A DNA stretch of 8,610 bases. Source: CAYUEQ01 sp964443805 (GTDB taxonomy: Bacteria; Bacillota_I; Bacilli_A; RF39; UBA660). This document shows positions 1 through 6,355 of the stretch, piece by piece. Below the pieces are notes generated by a model, which did no database searches, was not told the DNA's origin, and saw only the letters and a list, made by a program, of their open reading frames with translations. The translations under genes and the position numbers were made by a program. Positions within the stretch are counted from its first letter, which is position 1; each line of letters begins with the position of its first letter. Where the stretch lies: assembly GCA_964443805.1 (NCBI GenBank), contig CAYUEQ010000041.1, positions 1 through 8,610 of the forward strand, given 5' to 3'.

Positions 1-10
1 CTTTTCTCTT

Positions 11-955
11 TTAATTATCTAAATAATAAGCATAGTATTCATCATAGGTAATTCCTTCGTTATATACTTTTGTAGCAGTTTCTACTCCTAAATAACGATA
101 ATGCCATGATTCATGTGAATAACCTGTTAAGTATTCTTTATCCTTTGGATATCTCATTATAAAACCATATTTATGAGCATTTTCTTGTAACCAATAATAT
201 TCTTCTGTAGTTTCAAATTTACTTAAAGTTATATTGTAAGTTAGGATATCAATTGCAAGTCCTGTTTGATGTTCTGAATGTCCTGGTCGAGCAGAAGTTT
301 TGTCAGTTATTTCTACTCCATTATTTGCAACTGATCTATTGTATATAATTTCTTGGCTTTCATATGGTCGAAATGAGGAACTTGCTATTAATGTTAAACC
401 TTCTTTTTTAGCATCAAGTGCCATCTTTACAAATGCATCGTTAACATGAGCTCTTATTCGATTATTATCATAAGCATAACGGGTGCTAATTGTAACAATA
501 TCATCAGGGTTAAAATCTTTAGTTAAAGAATTAAACTTATTAACTAAAATTAAATCACCCTTAGAAGTATCAGTTTCTTTAATTAATTTTTCATCATACC
601 AATTTTGATTAGCATTTACATTAACAATAGCTATTGCATCTTCTAATTTAGTTTCTGGTCGAATATTTAAATAAGCTTTATATTTTTCATAATTACTCTT
701 AATAAAATATTTTTGATTAATTAACTTAATAATAGTGGAATCTTTTTTTGATGTAATAAGAGTTTCCATAACTTCTTCCTCTAAATTATCTTTAAATACT
801 GTAACTTCTTCCTCGCTATAGCCACGTTTTATTAATTTGTATTCAACTGAATTTTTGTAAACGTGGTTTTGATAAACTTTCACACCTATAAATGTTATAG
901 ACACTACTAAAACAATTGCTATTAAAAATCTTTTAACGCTTTTTTTTAGTTTGAT
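11..955 (-). CDS. VanY-type D-alanyl-D-alanine carboxypeptidase (peptidase M15B), membrane-anchored
   Basis: Probable zinc peptidase that trims the terminal D-Ala from peptidoglycan stem peptides at the outer face of the membrane. Counting from the GTG at 904, the C-terminal half carries the M15B signatures: SSFRPYESQ at about 176-184, SEHQTGLAID with zinc ligands H212 and D219, and HESWHYR with catalytic E265 and zinc ligand H268. A VNK motif at 121-123 precedes the catalytic domain, as in relatives. The N-terminal third (about 20-100) is a helical region that I do not recognise. The only canonical in-frame start is GTG at 904, which has no good ribosome site and cuts a signal anchor in half. 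The frame is open to 970, and an ATC at 955-953 sits 7 bases after GGAGG; from there the protein begins with KLKKSVKRF and a hydrophobic stretch, giving 314 residues. I place the start at 955 by inference; 904 is the conservative call. The family assignment is strong. Confidence 0.9.
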   Translation of the reverse strand: MKLKKSVKRFLIAIVLVVSITFIGVKVYQNHVYKNSVEYKLIKRGYSEEEVTVFKDNLEEEVMETLITSKKDSTIIKLINQKYFIKSNYEKYKAYLNIRPETKLEDAIAIVNVNANQNWYDEKLIKETDTSKGDLILVNKFNSLTKDFNPDDIVTISTRYAYDNNRIRAHVNDAFVKMALDAKKEGLTLIASSSFRPYESQEIIYNRSVANNGVEITDKTSARPGHSEHQTGLAIDILTYNITLSKFETTEEYYWLQENAHKYGFIMRYPKDKEYLTGYSHESWHYRYLGVETATKVYNEGITYDEYYAYYLDN

Positions 956-959
956 AAAA

Positions 960-967
960 CCACCTCC
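960..967 (-). promoter_or_regulatory. Strong Shine-Dalgarno of the VanY-like gene
   Basis: The minus strand reads GGAGGTGG here, close to a perfect anti-16S complement. It lies 7 bases (from GGAGG) upstream of an in-frame ATC at 955-953 but more than 50 bases upstream of the GTG at 904. This site is the main reason for moving the start upstream. No ATG, GTG or TTG lies at usable spacing in the right frame. Confidence 0.75.
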
Positions 968-980
968 ATATTATGAGTCA

Positions 981-989
981 ATTATAGCA
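981..989 (-). promoter_or_regulatory. Extended -10 promoter for the VanY-like gene
   Basis: The minus strand reads TGCTATAAT: a perfect TATAAT with the TGn extension. It lies 14 bases upstream of the Shine-Dalgarno, leaving room for a short leader. No clear -35 is visible at 16-18 bp (the best is TTATTT at 1009-1004), as often seen for extended -10 promoters. It sits back-to-back with the promoter of the rightward gene. Confidence 0.6.
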
Positions 990-1009
990 TAGTTTTATAG
1001 AATAAATAA

Positions 1010-1018
1010 TGGTATAAT
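1010..1018 (+). promoter_or_regulatory. Extended -10 promoter for the E2-like/FAD oxidoreductase unit
   Basis: The plus strand reads TGGTATAAT, a perfect -10 with TGn extension and no convincing -35. Transcription would begin near 1025, giving a leader of about 18 bases with an AGAGGG ribosome site at 1026-1031. The -35 zone of each divergent promoter falls in or near the other's -10, so one regulator or polymerase could affect both directions. Confidence 0.6.
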
Positions 1019-1042
1019 CAGAAGCAGAGGGTTAGATGCTAT

Positions 1043-1915
1043 ATGAAAAGAAGATTCGGCGATCGAAAAGATGGTAGAAAAGTAAGAGATATTAATGTCA
1101 TTACAAAAGTGATGGGATATTTAATGAAGAATCGTTGTGATGCAGAAGTGTATTTAAAAGAGACGATTGATATTACTAATTTATTAGTATATTTAGATAA
1201 AAAAAATAAAAATCTTACTAAAGATGAAAGATATAATTTATTTCATAGTGTTATTACTGGTATATCAAGAACTATAAATGAAAGACCTTTACTAAATAGA
1301 TTTGTATCTGGATATAATCACTATGATCGAAATGAAATAAGTTTATCTTTTATTGCAAAATCTAAACTAACTGATGAAGGAAAAGACTTACTTATTATTT
1401 TAAAAGCAGATGATGATACAAATATAGATACAGTTAAAGAAACTATTTTAAAAAAAGTAACAACAAACAGAAATAAAGATTCAGGAGATATTGATAAAAC
1501 ATTAAAAATCCTCACATCCGGTCCTAGATTTTTAACAAGATTTATTGTTTGGGTTGTTAAAAAATTAGATTTTTATGGTTTATTACCAGAATCGTTTACA
1601 AAGATGGATCCTAATTATACAACTGTGCTATTAACTAATTTAGGGAGTATTAAATGTAATCAAGTTTATCATCACTTAAATAATTATGGAACTAATTCAA
1701 TAATTGTTGCAATTGGAACAATAAGAAAAAAAGAAATAATCAATAGTGATGGAAAAAAAGAAATAAGAGATGTTGTTGATATAGGAGTAACATGTGATGA
1801 GCGAATAGCAGATGGATTTTATTTCGCTAAATCAATAATGTTATTTAAACAATTTATGGAAAAACCAGAAATTTTAGATCAAAAATTAAAAAATAAAAGT
1901 AGTATAGAGGTGTAG
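1043..1915 (+). CDS. 2-oxoacid dehydrogenase E2-like acyltransferase-fold protein, no lipoyl domain
   Basis: This 290-residue protein matches the catalytic (CAT-fold) domain of E2 acyltransferases but has no N-terminal lipoyl or peripheral-subunit-binding domain, so it is not a standard complex core. Fold features visible are the region around NRFVSGYNHYDRNEISLSF (about 85-103), the TNLGSI strand that normally precedes the active-site region, and the C-terminal DERIADGFYFAKS segment. That segment corresponds to the E2 motif DHRxxDG, with the catalytic His replaced by Glu (E253) while D257 and G258 remain. From memory, Firmicutes have a group of stand-alone homologues beginning MKRRFGDRKDGR and carrying the same DERIADG, so the change is probably family-wide rather than decay. 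The reaction is unknown. The ATG at 1043 fits the AGAGGG at 1026-1031; an ATG at 1036 is out of frame and soon stops. It is followed after 2 bases by an FAD oxidoreductase. Confidence 0.8.
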   Translation: MKRRFGDRKDGRKVRDINVITKVMGYLMKNRCDAEVYLKETIDITNLLVYLDKKNKNLTKDERYNLFHSVITGISRTINERPLLNRFVSGYNHYDRNEISLSFIAKSKLTDEGKDLLIILKADDDTNIDTVKETILKKVTTNRNKDSGDIDKTLKILTSGPRFLTRFIVWVVKKLDFYGLLPESFTKMDPNYTTVLLTNLGSIKCNQVYHHLNNYGTNSIIVAIGTIRKKEIINSDGKKEIRDVVDIGVTCDERIADGFYFAKSIMLFKQFMEKPEILDQKLKNKSSIEV

Positions 1916-1917
1916 TA

Positions 1918-3312
1918 ATGAAAAAAGAAGTATATGATGTAGCAATTATAGGAGCAGATCCAGCAGGATTATTTACAGCTTATGAACTTATTATTAAAAA
2001 CAATAAATTAAATATAATACTAATCGATCACGGTAACTCAACAAGTAATAGAGTATGTCCAATGAATCAAAATAATATTCCATGTGTTAATTGTAATCCA
2101 TGTGGTATTTTATCTGGGTTAGGTGGAGCAGGAACTTTCTCTGATGGTAAATTAAATTTTATTCCTAAACTAGGTAAGACTGATTTATTTAAATACATGA
2201 GTGAGAAAAAAGCTTATGATTTAATTGATGATACTGAAAAAATATTTAATAAATTTAATATGGATAGTGATATCTATCCAAGTAATCAAGAAGAAGCTCA
2301 AAAAATAAAAAAAGATGTAACACTAAAAGGAGCTAGATTACTTTTAATCAAACAAAAGCACTTAGGATCAGATAAACTTCCTAATCGTATTAAAGCCTTT
2401 GAGGAATTTTTAATAAAAAATAACGTAAAAATAAAACCACAAACTTATATAAAAGATGTCATCATTAATAAAGATGATTATTATAGTTTAGTAAGTAAAA
2501 ATGAAACGATAGAAGCTAAAAAGGTTGTTATTGCACCAGGAAGAACTGGAGCTAAATGGGTTCAAGAGTTTGCTGACAAATATGATATTTCTTACGAATC
2601 TCAAAGTATTGAAATTGGTGTACGTGTAGAGGTAAGAAAAGAAATAATGGAAGACTTTTGTAAAATTATTTACGACCCAACTATATTTATTAAAACTAAT
2701 ACTTATGGCGATGAGATAAGAACATTTTGTACTAATCCAGGTGGTTATGTAGCTAAAGAAAATTATTATGGTTATATTTGTGTAAATGGACATGCGTTAA
2801 AAGATTCTAAATCTAATAATACTAACTTTGCTTTTATCTCTAAAGTCAATTTAACAAAACCCGTTACTAATACAAGAGAGTATGGTGAATCAATTGCTAA
2901 AATAGCTAATGTACTAGGAGATAAAAAACCAATTATTCAAACTCTAAAAGATTTAAAATCTGGTAGAAGAAGTGAATGGCATCGTATTAATAAAGGTTAT
3001 ATAGAACCAACTCTAAAAGACTGTGTAGCAGGGGATTTAGCGCTAGTAATGCCTTATCGTATCCTAACTAATATAATAGAAGGATTAGATAAATTAAATG
3101 AAATAATACCAGGTGTTGCAAACGATGAAACATTACTATATGGACCAGAAATAAAATTTTTTAGTAATGAAATTACAACTGATAATAATTTTAAACTAGA
3201 AGACCATGATATTTACTTTATTGGTGATGGCGCTGGAAAATCTGGTAATATAGTATCAGCAGCTGCAACAGGACTTGTAGCAGCAAGAGATATCTTAGAA
3301 AATCAAAAATAA
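1918..3312 (+). CDS. COG2509-like NAD(P)/FAD-dependent oxidoreductase
   Basis: This 464-residue flavoprotein resembles the COG2509 'uncharacterised FAD-dependent dehydrogenase' group in length and motifs. At the N-terminus, YDVAIIGADPAGLFTAYEL is the Rossmann beta-alpha-beta for the FAD ADP moiety, with D37 at the end of strand 2. A cysteine-rich loop (C47, C56, C59, C62) leads into GGAGTFSDGKL (69-79), a family hallmark. VIAPGRTGAKW, RTFCTNPGGYV, TNFAF and GRRSEW follow, and the C-terminal FIGDGAGKSGNIVSAAATG binds the flavin. The substrate is unknown and the protein is likely cytosolic. The middle Gly of GxGxxG is Asp (G12-A-D14-P-A-G17), which is unusual and differs from Gly by one base (GAT versus GGT). 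The ribosome site AGAGGTG lies inside the end of the upstream gene, and the 2-base spacing implies co-translation with the E2-like protein. Confidence 0.87.
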   Translation: MKKEVYDVAIIGADPAGLFTAYELIIKNNKLNIILIDHGNSTSNRVCPMNQNNIPCVNCNPCGILSGLGGAGTFSDGKLNFIPKLGKTDLFKYMSEKKAYDLIDDTEKIFNKFNMDSDIYPSNQEEAQKIKKDVTLKGARLLLIKQKHLGSDKLPNRIKAFEEFLIKNNVKIKPQTYIKDVIINKDDYYSLVSKNETIEAKKVVIAPGRTGAKWVQEFADKYDISYESQSIEIGVRVEVRKEIMEDFCKIIYDPTIFIKTNTYGDEIRTFCTNPGGYVAKENYYGYICVNGHALKDSKSNNTNFAFISKVNLTKPVTNTREYGESIAKIANVLGDKKPIIQTLKDLKSGRRSEWHRINKGYIEPTLKDCVAGDLALVMPYRILTNIIEGLDKLNEIIPGVANDETLLYGPEIKFFSNEITTDNNFKLEDHDIYFIGDGAGKSGNIVSAAATGLVAARDILENQK

Positions 3313-3314
3313 TT

Positions 3315-3342
3315 AGAATTTACGATTTACTTCGTAAATTCT
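3315..3342 (+). other. 11-bp hairpin just upstream of tRNA-Thr
   Basis: Bases 3315-3325 pair perfectly with 3332-3342 around a 6-base loop. It starts 3 bases after the flavoprotein stop and ends 1 base before the tRNA 5' end. No T-tract follows, so it is not a classical intrinsic terminator. It may stabilise the upstream mRNA 3' end after RNase P cuts the tRNA out, or act as a weak terminator. Its role is inference. Confidence 0.5.
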
Positions 3343-3343
3343 T

Positions 3344-3417
3344 GCCGGATTAGTTTAGTGGTAAAACAGATGCATGGTAAGCATCAGCCCTCAGTTCAAT
3401 CCTGGGATTCGGCACCA
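3344..3417 (+). tRNA. tRNA-Thr (anticodon GGT)
   Basis: A full cloverleaf folds by eye. The acceptor GCCGGAT pairs with ATTCGGC (one G-T pair). The D-arm is GTTT/AAAC with loop AGTGGTA. The anticodon stem GATGC/GCATC carries loop ATGGTAA, with T33 and anticodon GGT at 3376-3378. The variable loop is 4 bases. The T-stem CTCAG/CTGGG has loop TTCAATC, followed by discriminator A and an encoded CCA. G1-C72, C2-G71 and anticodon G35-U36 agree with threonine identity; it would read ACC and ACT codons. No separate promoter is visible in the 31 bases after the flavoprotein stop, so it is probably transcribed from upstream. Confidence 0.93.
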
Positions 3418-3493
3418 TATTAAAGATAAATCTTATTTTAAGATTTTAATATATAGTAAAAGTATTTATGAATACAAGACTACAGAAAACTAT
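3418..3493. other. AT-rich tail between tRNA-Thr and the assembly gap
   Basis: No gene is visible. A 7-bp hairpin (AAATCTT at 3428-3434 with AAGATTT at 3440-3446, loop ATTTT) lies 10 bases after the CCA end and could be a weak terminator or 3' processing stem, though the T-run after it is short. The rest, up to the gap, is featureless AT-rich sequence. Confidence 0.35.
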
Positions 3494-3593
3494 NNNNNNN
3501 NNNNNNNNNNNNNNNNNNNNNNNNNNNNNNNNNNNNNNNNNNNNNNNNNNNNNNNNNNNNNNNNNNNNNNNNNNNNNNNNNNNNNNNNNNNNN
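3494..3593. other. Assembly gap (100 N)
   Basis: There are exactly 100 unknown bases, the usual placeholder for a scaffold join of unknown length. True distance and content are unknown. The position just after a tRNA and just before a terminator suggests that further tRNA, rRNA or other repeated sequence may be missing. No reading frame should be called across it. Confidence 0.98.
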
Positions 3594-3604
3594 AAACAAG
3601 AAAT

Positions 3605-3631
3605 AAAACTCTGGCATTAGCTTGAGTTTTT
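3605..3631 (+). terminator. Rho-independent terminator after the gap
   Basis: AAAACTC (3605-3611) pairs with GAGTTTT (3624-3630). Inside, a T-T mismatch is followed by GGC/GCT (with one G-T pair) closing an ATTA loop. The right arm runs into a T-rich tail (TTTTTATTT). The left arm is A-rich, so it could also work leftward. Its source transcript, presumably a gene in the gap or the tRNA unit, is not visible. Confidence 0.65.
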
Positions 3632-3638
3632 ATTTCTA

Positions 3639-3818
3639 ACGCGTATATTTTATTAAATATTAAAAATATCATATAAAATTTTAACGATAATAATTTTGAA
3701 AAAAGTTATAATAAAACTACTAAAAACAACAAATTAAAACTACTTAAATACGTTGGTTTAAAATAATTGATAATATAAACATTTAAGTAACATATTATTT
3801 AGAAGAAGAGGGGTTTAT
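3639..3818. other. AT-rich intergenic leader of the DUF2935-like gene
   Basis: About 180 bases hold no gene. The clearest signals are a possible extended -10 at 3768-3776 and the ribosome site GAGGGG at 3808-3813, 5 bases before the ATG. A TATAAT at 3707-3712 also occurs but lacks a -35 or TGn partner. The rest is low-complexity A/T sequence without strong stems. Confidence 0.5.
3768..3776 (+). promoter_or_regulatory. Possible extended -10 promoter for the DUF2935-like gene
   Basis: The sequence TGATAATAT fits TGn plus a 4/6 match to TATAAT. TTGGTT at 3753-3758 is too close (12 bp) to serve as a -35. Transcription would start near 3783, giving a leader of about 35 bases. This is a weak call in very AT-rich sequence. 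Confidence 0.3.
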
Positions 3819-4730
3819 ATGATTACAGATGAAATGTTTTTATCAAAATCGATTACTATTAATTTATTTTATTTATCAACTTTTAGAGCCTTCTGTGTTA
3901 ATATAGGTTTTTCTTTATTAGAAAAAGACAAAAACATAGCAGATATTGCTAGAAGTTATATAGCAAAGTGTGATGATTTAACAAGAATTGTTTTAAAATA
4001 TGCTGGTGAAAATATTGAAAAAGAAGTACTTGACAATAATATTTTAGTTAGTCATTATACATTAGATTGTGAATTATTAACTGAAAAACTATTTGGATTA
4101 AATTTATATACTGATATTACTAAAGAAATGCTTGCGCTTACTTCAGGTTTTCAATCCAACCCACCACAAGAAGCAATTGATACTTTAATGCATGTTAATT
4201 ATACAGCTTTAGAAATGTCTAAAGAATTTATAGCTTATTTAAAAGATTTATTTAAGAAACAAATTAACAATGAAATATTTTCATATACATATCCTTATTT
4301 AACTAAAAAAATGTATGAAAACATTGAGTTATATACAGAATTCCTCAATCAATTAATTGAAAAAAGTTATGGAGGCCCTTCATTTATTTTAACTTATGAA
4401 TATCAAGTTTGTAATGCGATGAGAAGTTTTGCAATGTTTATCAGAGACTTTTTAGATCCAGCTAGAAATGATTTATTTATTAAAGCCCAATCTTTTGTTG
4501 TTGAGTTTGAAAATTTCAGTAAGCATATTACACATGCTCCTATGACTCCAGAATTACAAGCAACAATGGTAAAGGAACAAATAATTTTAATCGATAGATT
4601 TTCAGAATTTATTAGTAGTGTTATTGCATCAATACTAAACAAAGAAGCTTATGTAACAGTAGCACCAATATTAATAGATGATATATATCGTGCCGTAAAT
4701 TATTATCGATATGTTATAAAATCATTTTAA
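3819..4730 (+). CDS. DUF2935-like helical protein lacking the expected metal ligands
   Basis: This 303-residue, all-helical, soluble protein has no signal peptide. Its length and duplicated layout resemble DUF2935 proteins, which have two tandem ferritin-like four-helix bundles. Half one is about 1-155 and half two about 156-303. Landmarks matching my memory of the family are NLFYL (15-19), YTLDCE (80-85), TSG (108-110), TYPYL (157-161), FIRDFLDP (207-214) and the closing helix around 283-298. Family members carry His/Glu metal-ligand motifs in these helices. Here the expected His positions are F25, K164, F204 and D288, and partner Glu positions are N168 and A292; only a few acidic residues such as D83, E85 and E194 remain. 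I infer a fold that has lost metal binding. GAGGGG at 3808-3813 supports the ATG. It appears to be a single-gene unit, because metG downstream has its own promoter. Confidence 0.68.
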   Translation: MITDEMFLSKSITINLFYLSTFRAFCVNIGFSLLEKDKNIADIARSYIAKCDDLTRIVLKYAGENIEKEVLDNNILVSHYTLDCELLTEKLFGLNLYTDITKEMLALTSGFQSNPPQEAIDTLMHVNYTALEMSKEFIAYLKDLFKKQINNEIFSYTYPYLTKKMYENIELYTEFLNQLIEKSYGGPSFILTYEYQVCNAMRSFAMFIRDFLDPARNDLFIKAQSFVVEFENFSKHITHAPMTPELQATMVKEQIILIDRFSEFISSVIASILNKEAYVTVAPILIDDIYRAVNYYRYVIKSF

Positions 4731-4734
4731 TTTA

Positions 4735-4743
4735 TGATATAAT
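4735..4743 (+). promoter_or_regulatory. Extended -10 promoter for metG
   Basis: TGATATAAT is a perfect -10 with TGn extension, 32 bases before the metG ATG. A weak -35-like TTATAA lies at 4714-4719 (18-bp spacer), inside the end of the preceding gene. The predicted leader of about 25 bases is too short for a T-box or SAM riboswitch, so no leader-based control of metG is visible here. Confidence 0.6.
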
Positions 4744-4775
4744 ACATACGTATTTATCAAGGAAGTGAATTATTT

Positions 4776-6347
4776 ATGGAAAACAAGAATTTTTATATTA
4801 CAACACCTATTTATTATCCAAGTGCTAAATTTCATATAGGAACAGCTTATTCAACAGTAATTGCTGATACTATCGCTCGTTATAAAAAAGAAAAGGGATA
4901 TAATACCTTCTTTTTAACTGGTGTAGATGAACATGGTCAAAAGATTGAAAATGTTGCAGTAGAAAGAGGATTAACACCTCAAGAACATGTTGATGAAATG
5001 ACAGAGTTAGCTAAAAAACTATGGAGCTTAATGGATATCAGATATGATGACTTTATAAGAACAACAGAAAGTAGACATAAAGCAGTTGTTGAAGAAGTAT
5101 TTGAATACTTACTTGCAAATGATGATATATATACTGGTGTTTATGAAGGACTATATTGCATTCCTTGTGAAACCTTTTTCACTGCATCGCAATTAATTGA
5201 TAATAAATGTCCAGATTGCAATCGTGAAGTTACAAAGATGAAAGAGGAAGCATACTTCTTTGATATGAAAAAATATGAAAAAAGATTAATAGATTATTAC
5301 AATGATAATCCTGAATTTTTATTACCTAAATCACGTAAAAATGAAATACTAAATAATTTTATAAAACCAGGACTAGAAGATCTTTGTGTTAGTAGAACAA
5401 GTTTTAATTGGGGAATAAAAGTTAAAAGTAATCCTAAGCATGTTGTTTATGTTTGGTTAGATGCACTTCTAAATTATATAAGTGCACTAGGATATAATAA
5501 ATGTAATGATTATAGGTTTAAACAATTTTGGCCAGCTGATGTTCAAATAATAGGTAAAGATATTATTAGATTCCATGGAATTTACTGGCCAATATTTCTA
5601 ATGGCTCTAGATTTACCACTACCTAAAACTATCTATGCCCATGGATGGGTCAATATGAAAGATGGGAAGATGAGTAAATCTAAAGGGAATGTTATTTATC
5701 CAGAAGATTTAATTGAAAACTATGGTTTAGATGCCTTAAAGTTCTATTTATTAACAGAAATGCCCTATGCCGATGATTGTGTGTTTACACCAGAAGACTT
5801 TGTAGAAAAATACAATGTAAATTTATCTAATGAACTAGGTAATTTATTACATCGTACTATTTCAATGGTTAATAAATATTTTGATGGTAAAATAACAAGC
5901 TATTCAAATAAACTTAATAAGTTAGAAGAAGAGATTGAAAATTATACATTAGAAAAAATCAATAATGCGGAAAATTTAATAGATGAATGTAAACTAAAAG
6001 ATGCAATCTTAGAAGTATGGAAAATAGTAAGCAGAACTAATAAATATATTGATGAAACAACACCTTGGGTTTTAGCTAAAGAAGAAAAATTTGAAGAGTT
6101 AGAAACTGTTATGTATCACTTAATTGAAAACTTAAGAAAAATAGCTATCTTTATTCGTCCATTTATGGAAGAAACATCAACTAGTATCTTAGATCAATTA
6201 GGGATAAAAGAAGAATTAAGAATATGGGATAGTATATATAATTATACAAACTTAAAAGATATTAAAGTTGTATCAATTGGAACACCGTTATTTAATCGCT
6301 TAGAAAAAGAAATAGAAATAGAAAAAATTATTAAATTAATGGGGTAA
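4776..6347 (+). CDS. metG: Methionyl-tRNA synthetase, short form
   Basis: Class Ia aminoacyl-tRNA synthetase that charges tRNA-Met with methionine. The HIGH signature appears as HIGT (20-23) after ITTPIYYPS. FLTGVDEHGQKI is the methionine-site segment. A single zinc knuckle has C128, C131, C145 and C148 within the connective peptide. VYVWLDALLNYISALGY and GKDIIRFHGIYWP are typical core motifs, and KMSKS is at 298-302. The helical anticodon-binding domain follows (about 350-510), including TPWVLAKE. At 523 residues it ends after this domain and lacks the C-terminal EMAP/Trbp111-like tRNA-binding module found in longer enzymes such as that of Bacillus subtilis (about 660 residues). AAGGAAGTG at 4759-4767 supports the ATG at 4776. 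It is followed after 8 bases by an alpha/beta hydrolase. Confidence 0.97.
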   Translation: MENKNFYITTPIYYPSAKFHIGTAYSTVIADTIARYKKEKGYNTFFLTGVDEHGQKIENVAVERGLTPQEHVDEMTELAKKLWSLMDIRYDDFIRTTESRHKAVVEEVFEYLLANDDIYTGVYEGLYCIPCETFFTASQLIDNKCPDCNREVTKMKEEAYFFDMKKYEKRLIDYYNDNPEFLLPKSRKNEILNNFIKPGLEDLCVSRTSFNWGIKVKSNPKHVVYVWLDALLNYISALGYNKCNDYRFKQFWPADVQIIGKDIIRFHGIYWPIFLMALDLPLPKTIYAHGWVNMKDGKMSKSKGNVIYPEDLIENYGLDALKFYLLTEMPYADDCVFTPEDFVEKYNVNLSNELGNLLHRTISMVNKYFDGKITSYSNKLNKLEEEIENYTLEKINNAENLIDECKLKDAILEVWKIVSRTNKYIDETTPWVLAKEEKFEELETVMYHLIENLRKIAIFIRPFMEETSTSILDQLGIKEELRIWDSIYNYTNLKDIKVVSIGTPLFNRLEKEIEIEKIIKLMG

Positions 6348-6355
6348 GAGGTAGT

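Noticed and set aside
946..969. Seven-codon ATG frame overlapping the Shine-Dalgarno of the VanY-like gene, as a leader peptide or true start
   Set aside because: It has no ribosome site of its own, buries the Shine-Dalgarno, ends at TAA before reaching the peptidase frame, and encodes nothing recognisable.
1321..1515. 64-codon minus-strand frame inside the E2-like gene
   Set aside because: It is antisense to a well-supported coding region, with low-complexity Ser/Phe/Val composition and no ribosome site.
2488..2793. 101-codon minus-strand frame inside the flavoprotein gene
   Set aside because: It is a shadow of a conserved gene; its Ser- and Phe-rich composition reflects the complement of AT-rich coding sequence.
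3374..3672. Reading frames on both strands spanning the N run
   Set aside because: They consist largely of unknown residues, overlap the tRNA or terminator, and have no ribosome site or recognisable sequence.
3640..3720. Several A/T-only inverted repeats and a stray TATAAT after the gap
   Set aside because: Short A/T stems and TATAAT-like words are expected by chance at this base composition, and none is paired with a -35 or T-run.
4403..4642. 79-codon minus-strand frame inside the DUF2935-like gene
   Set aside because: It is antisense to an intact gene with a good ribosome site, and no domain is recognisable.
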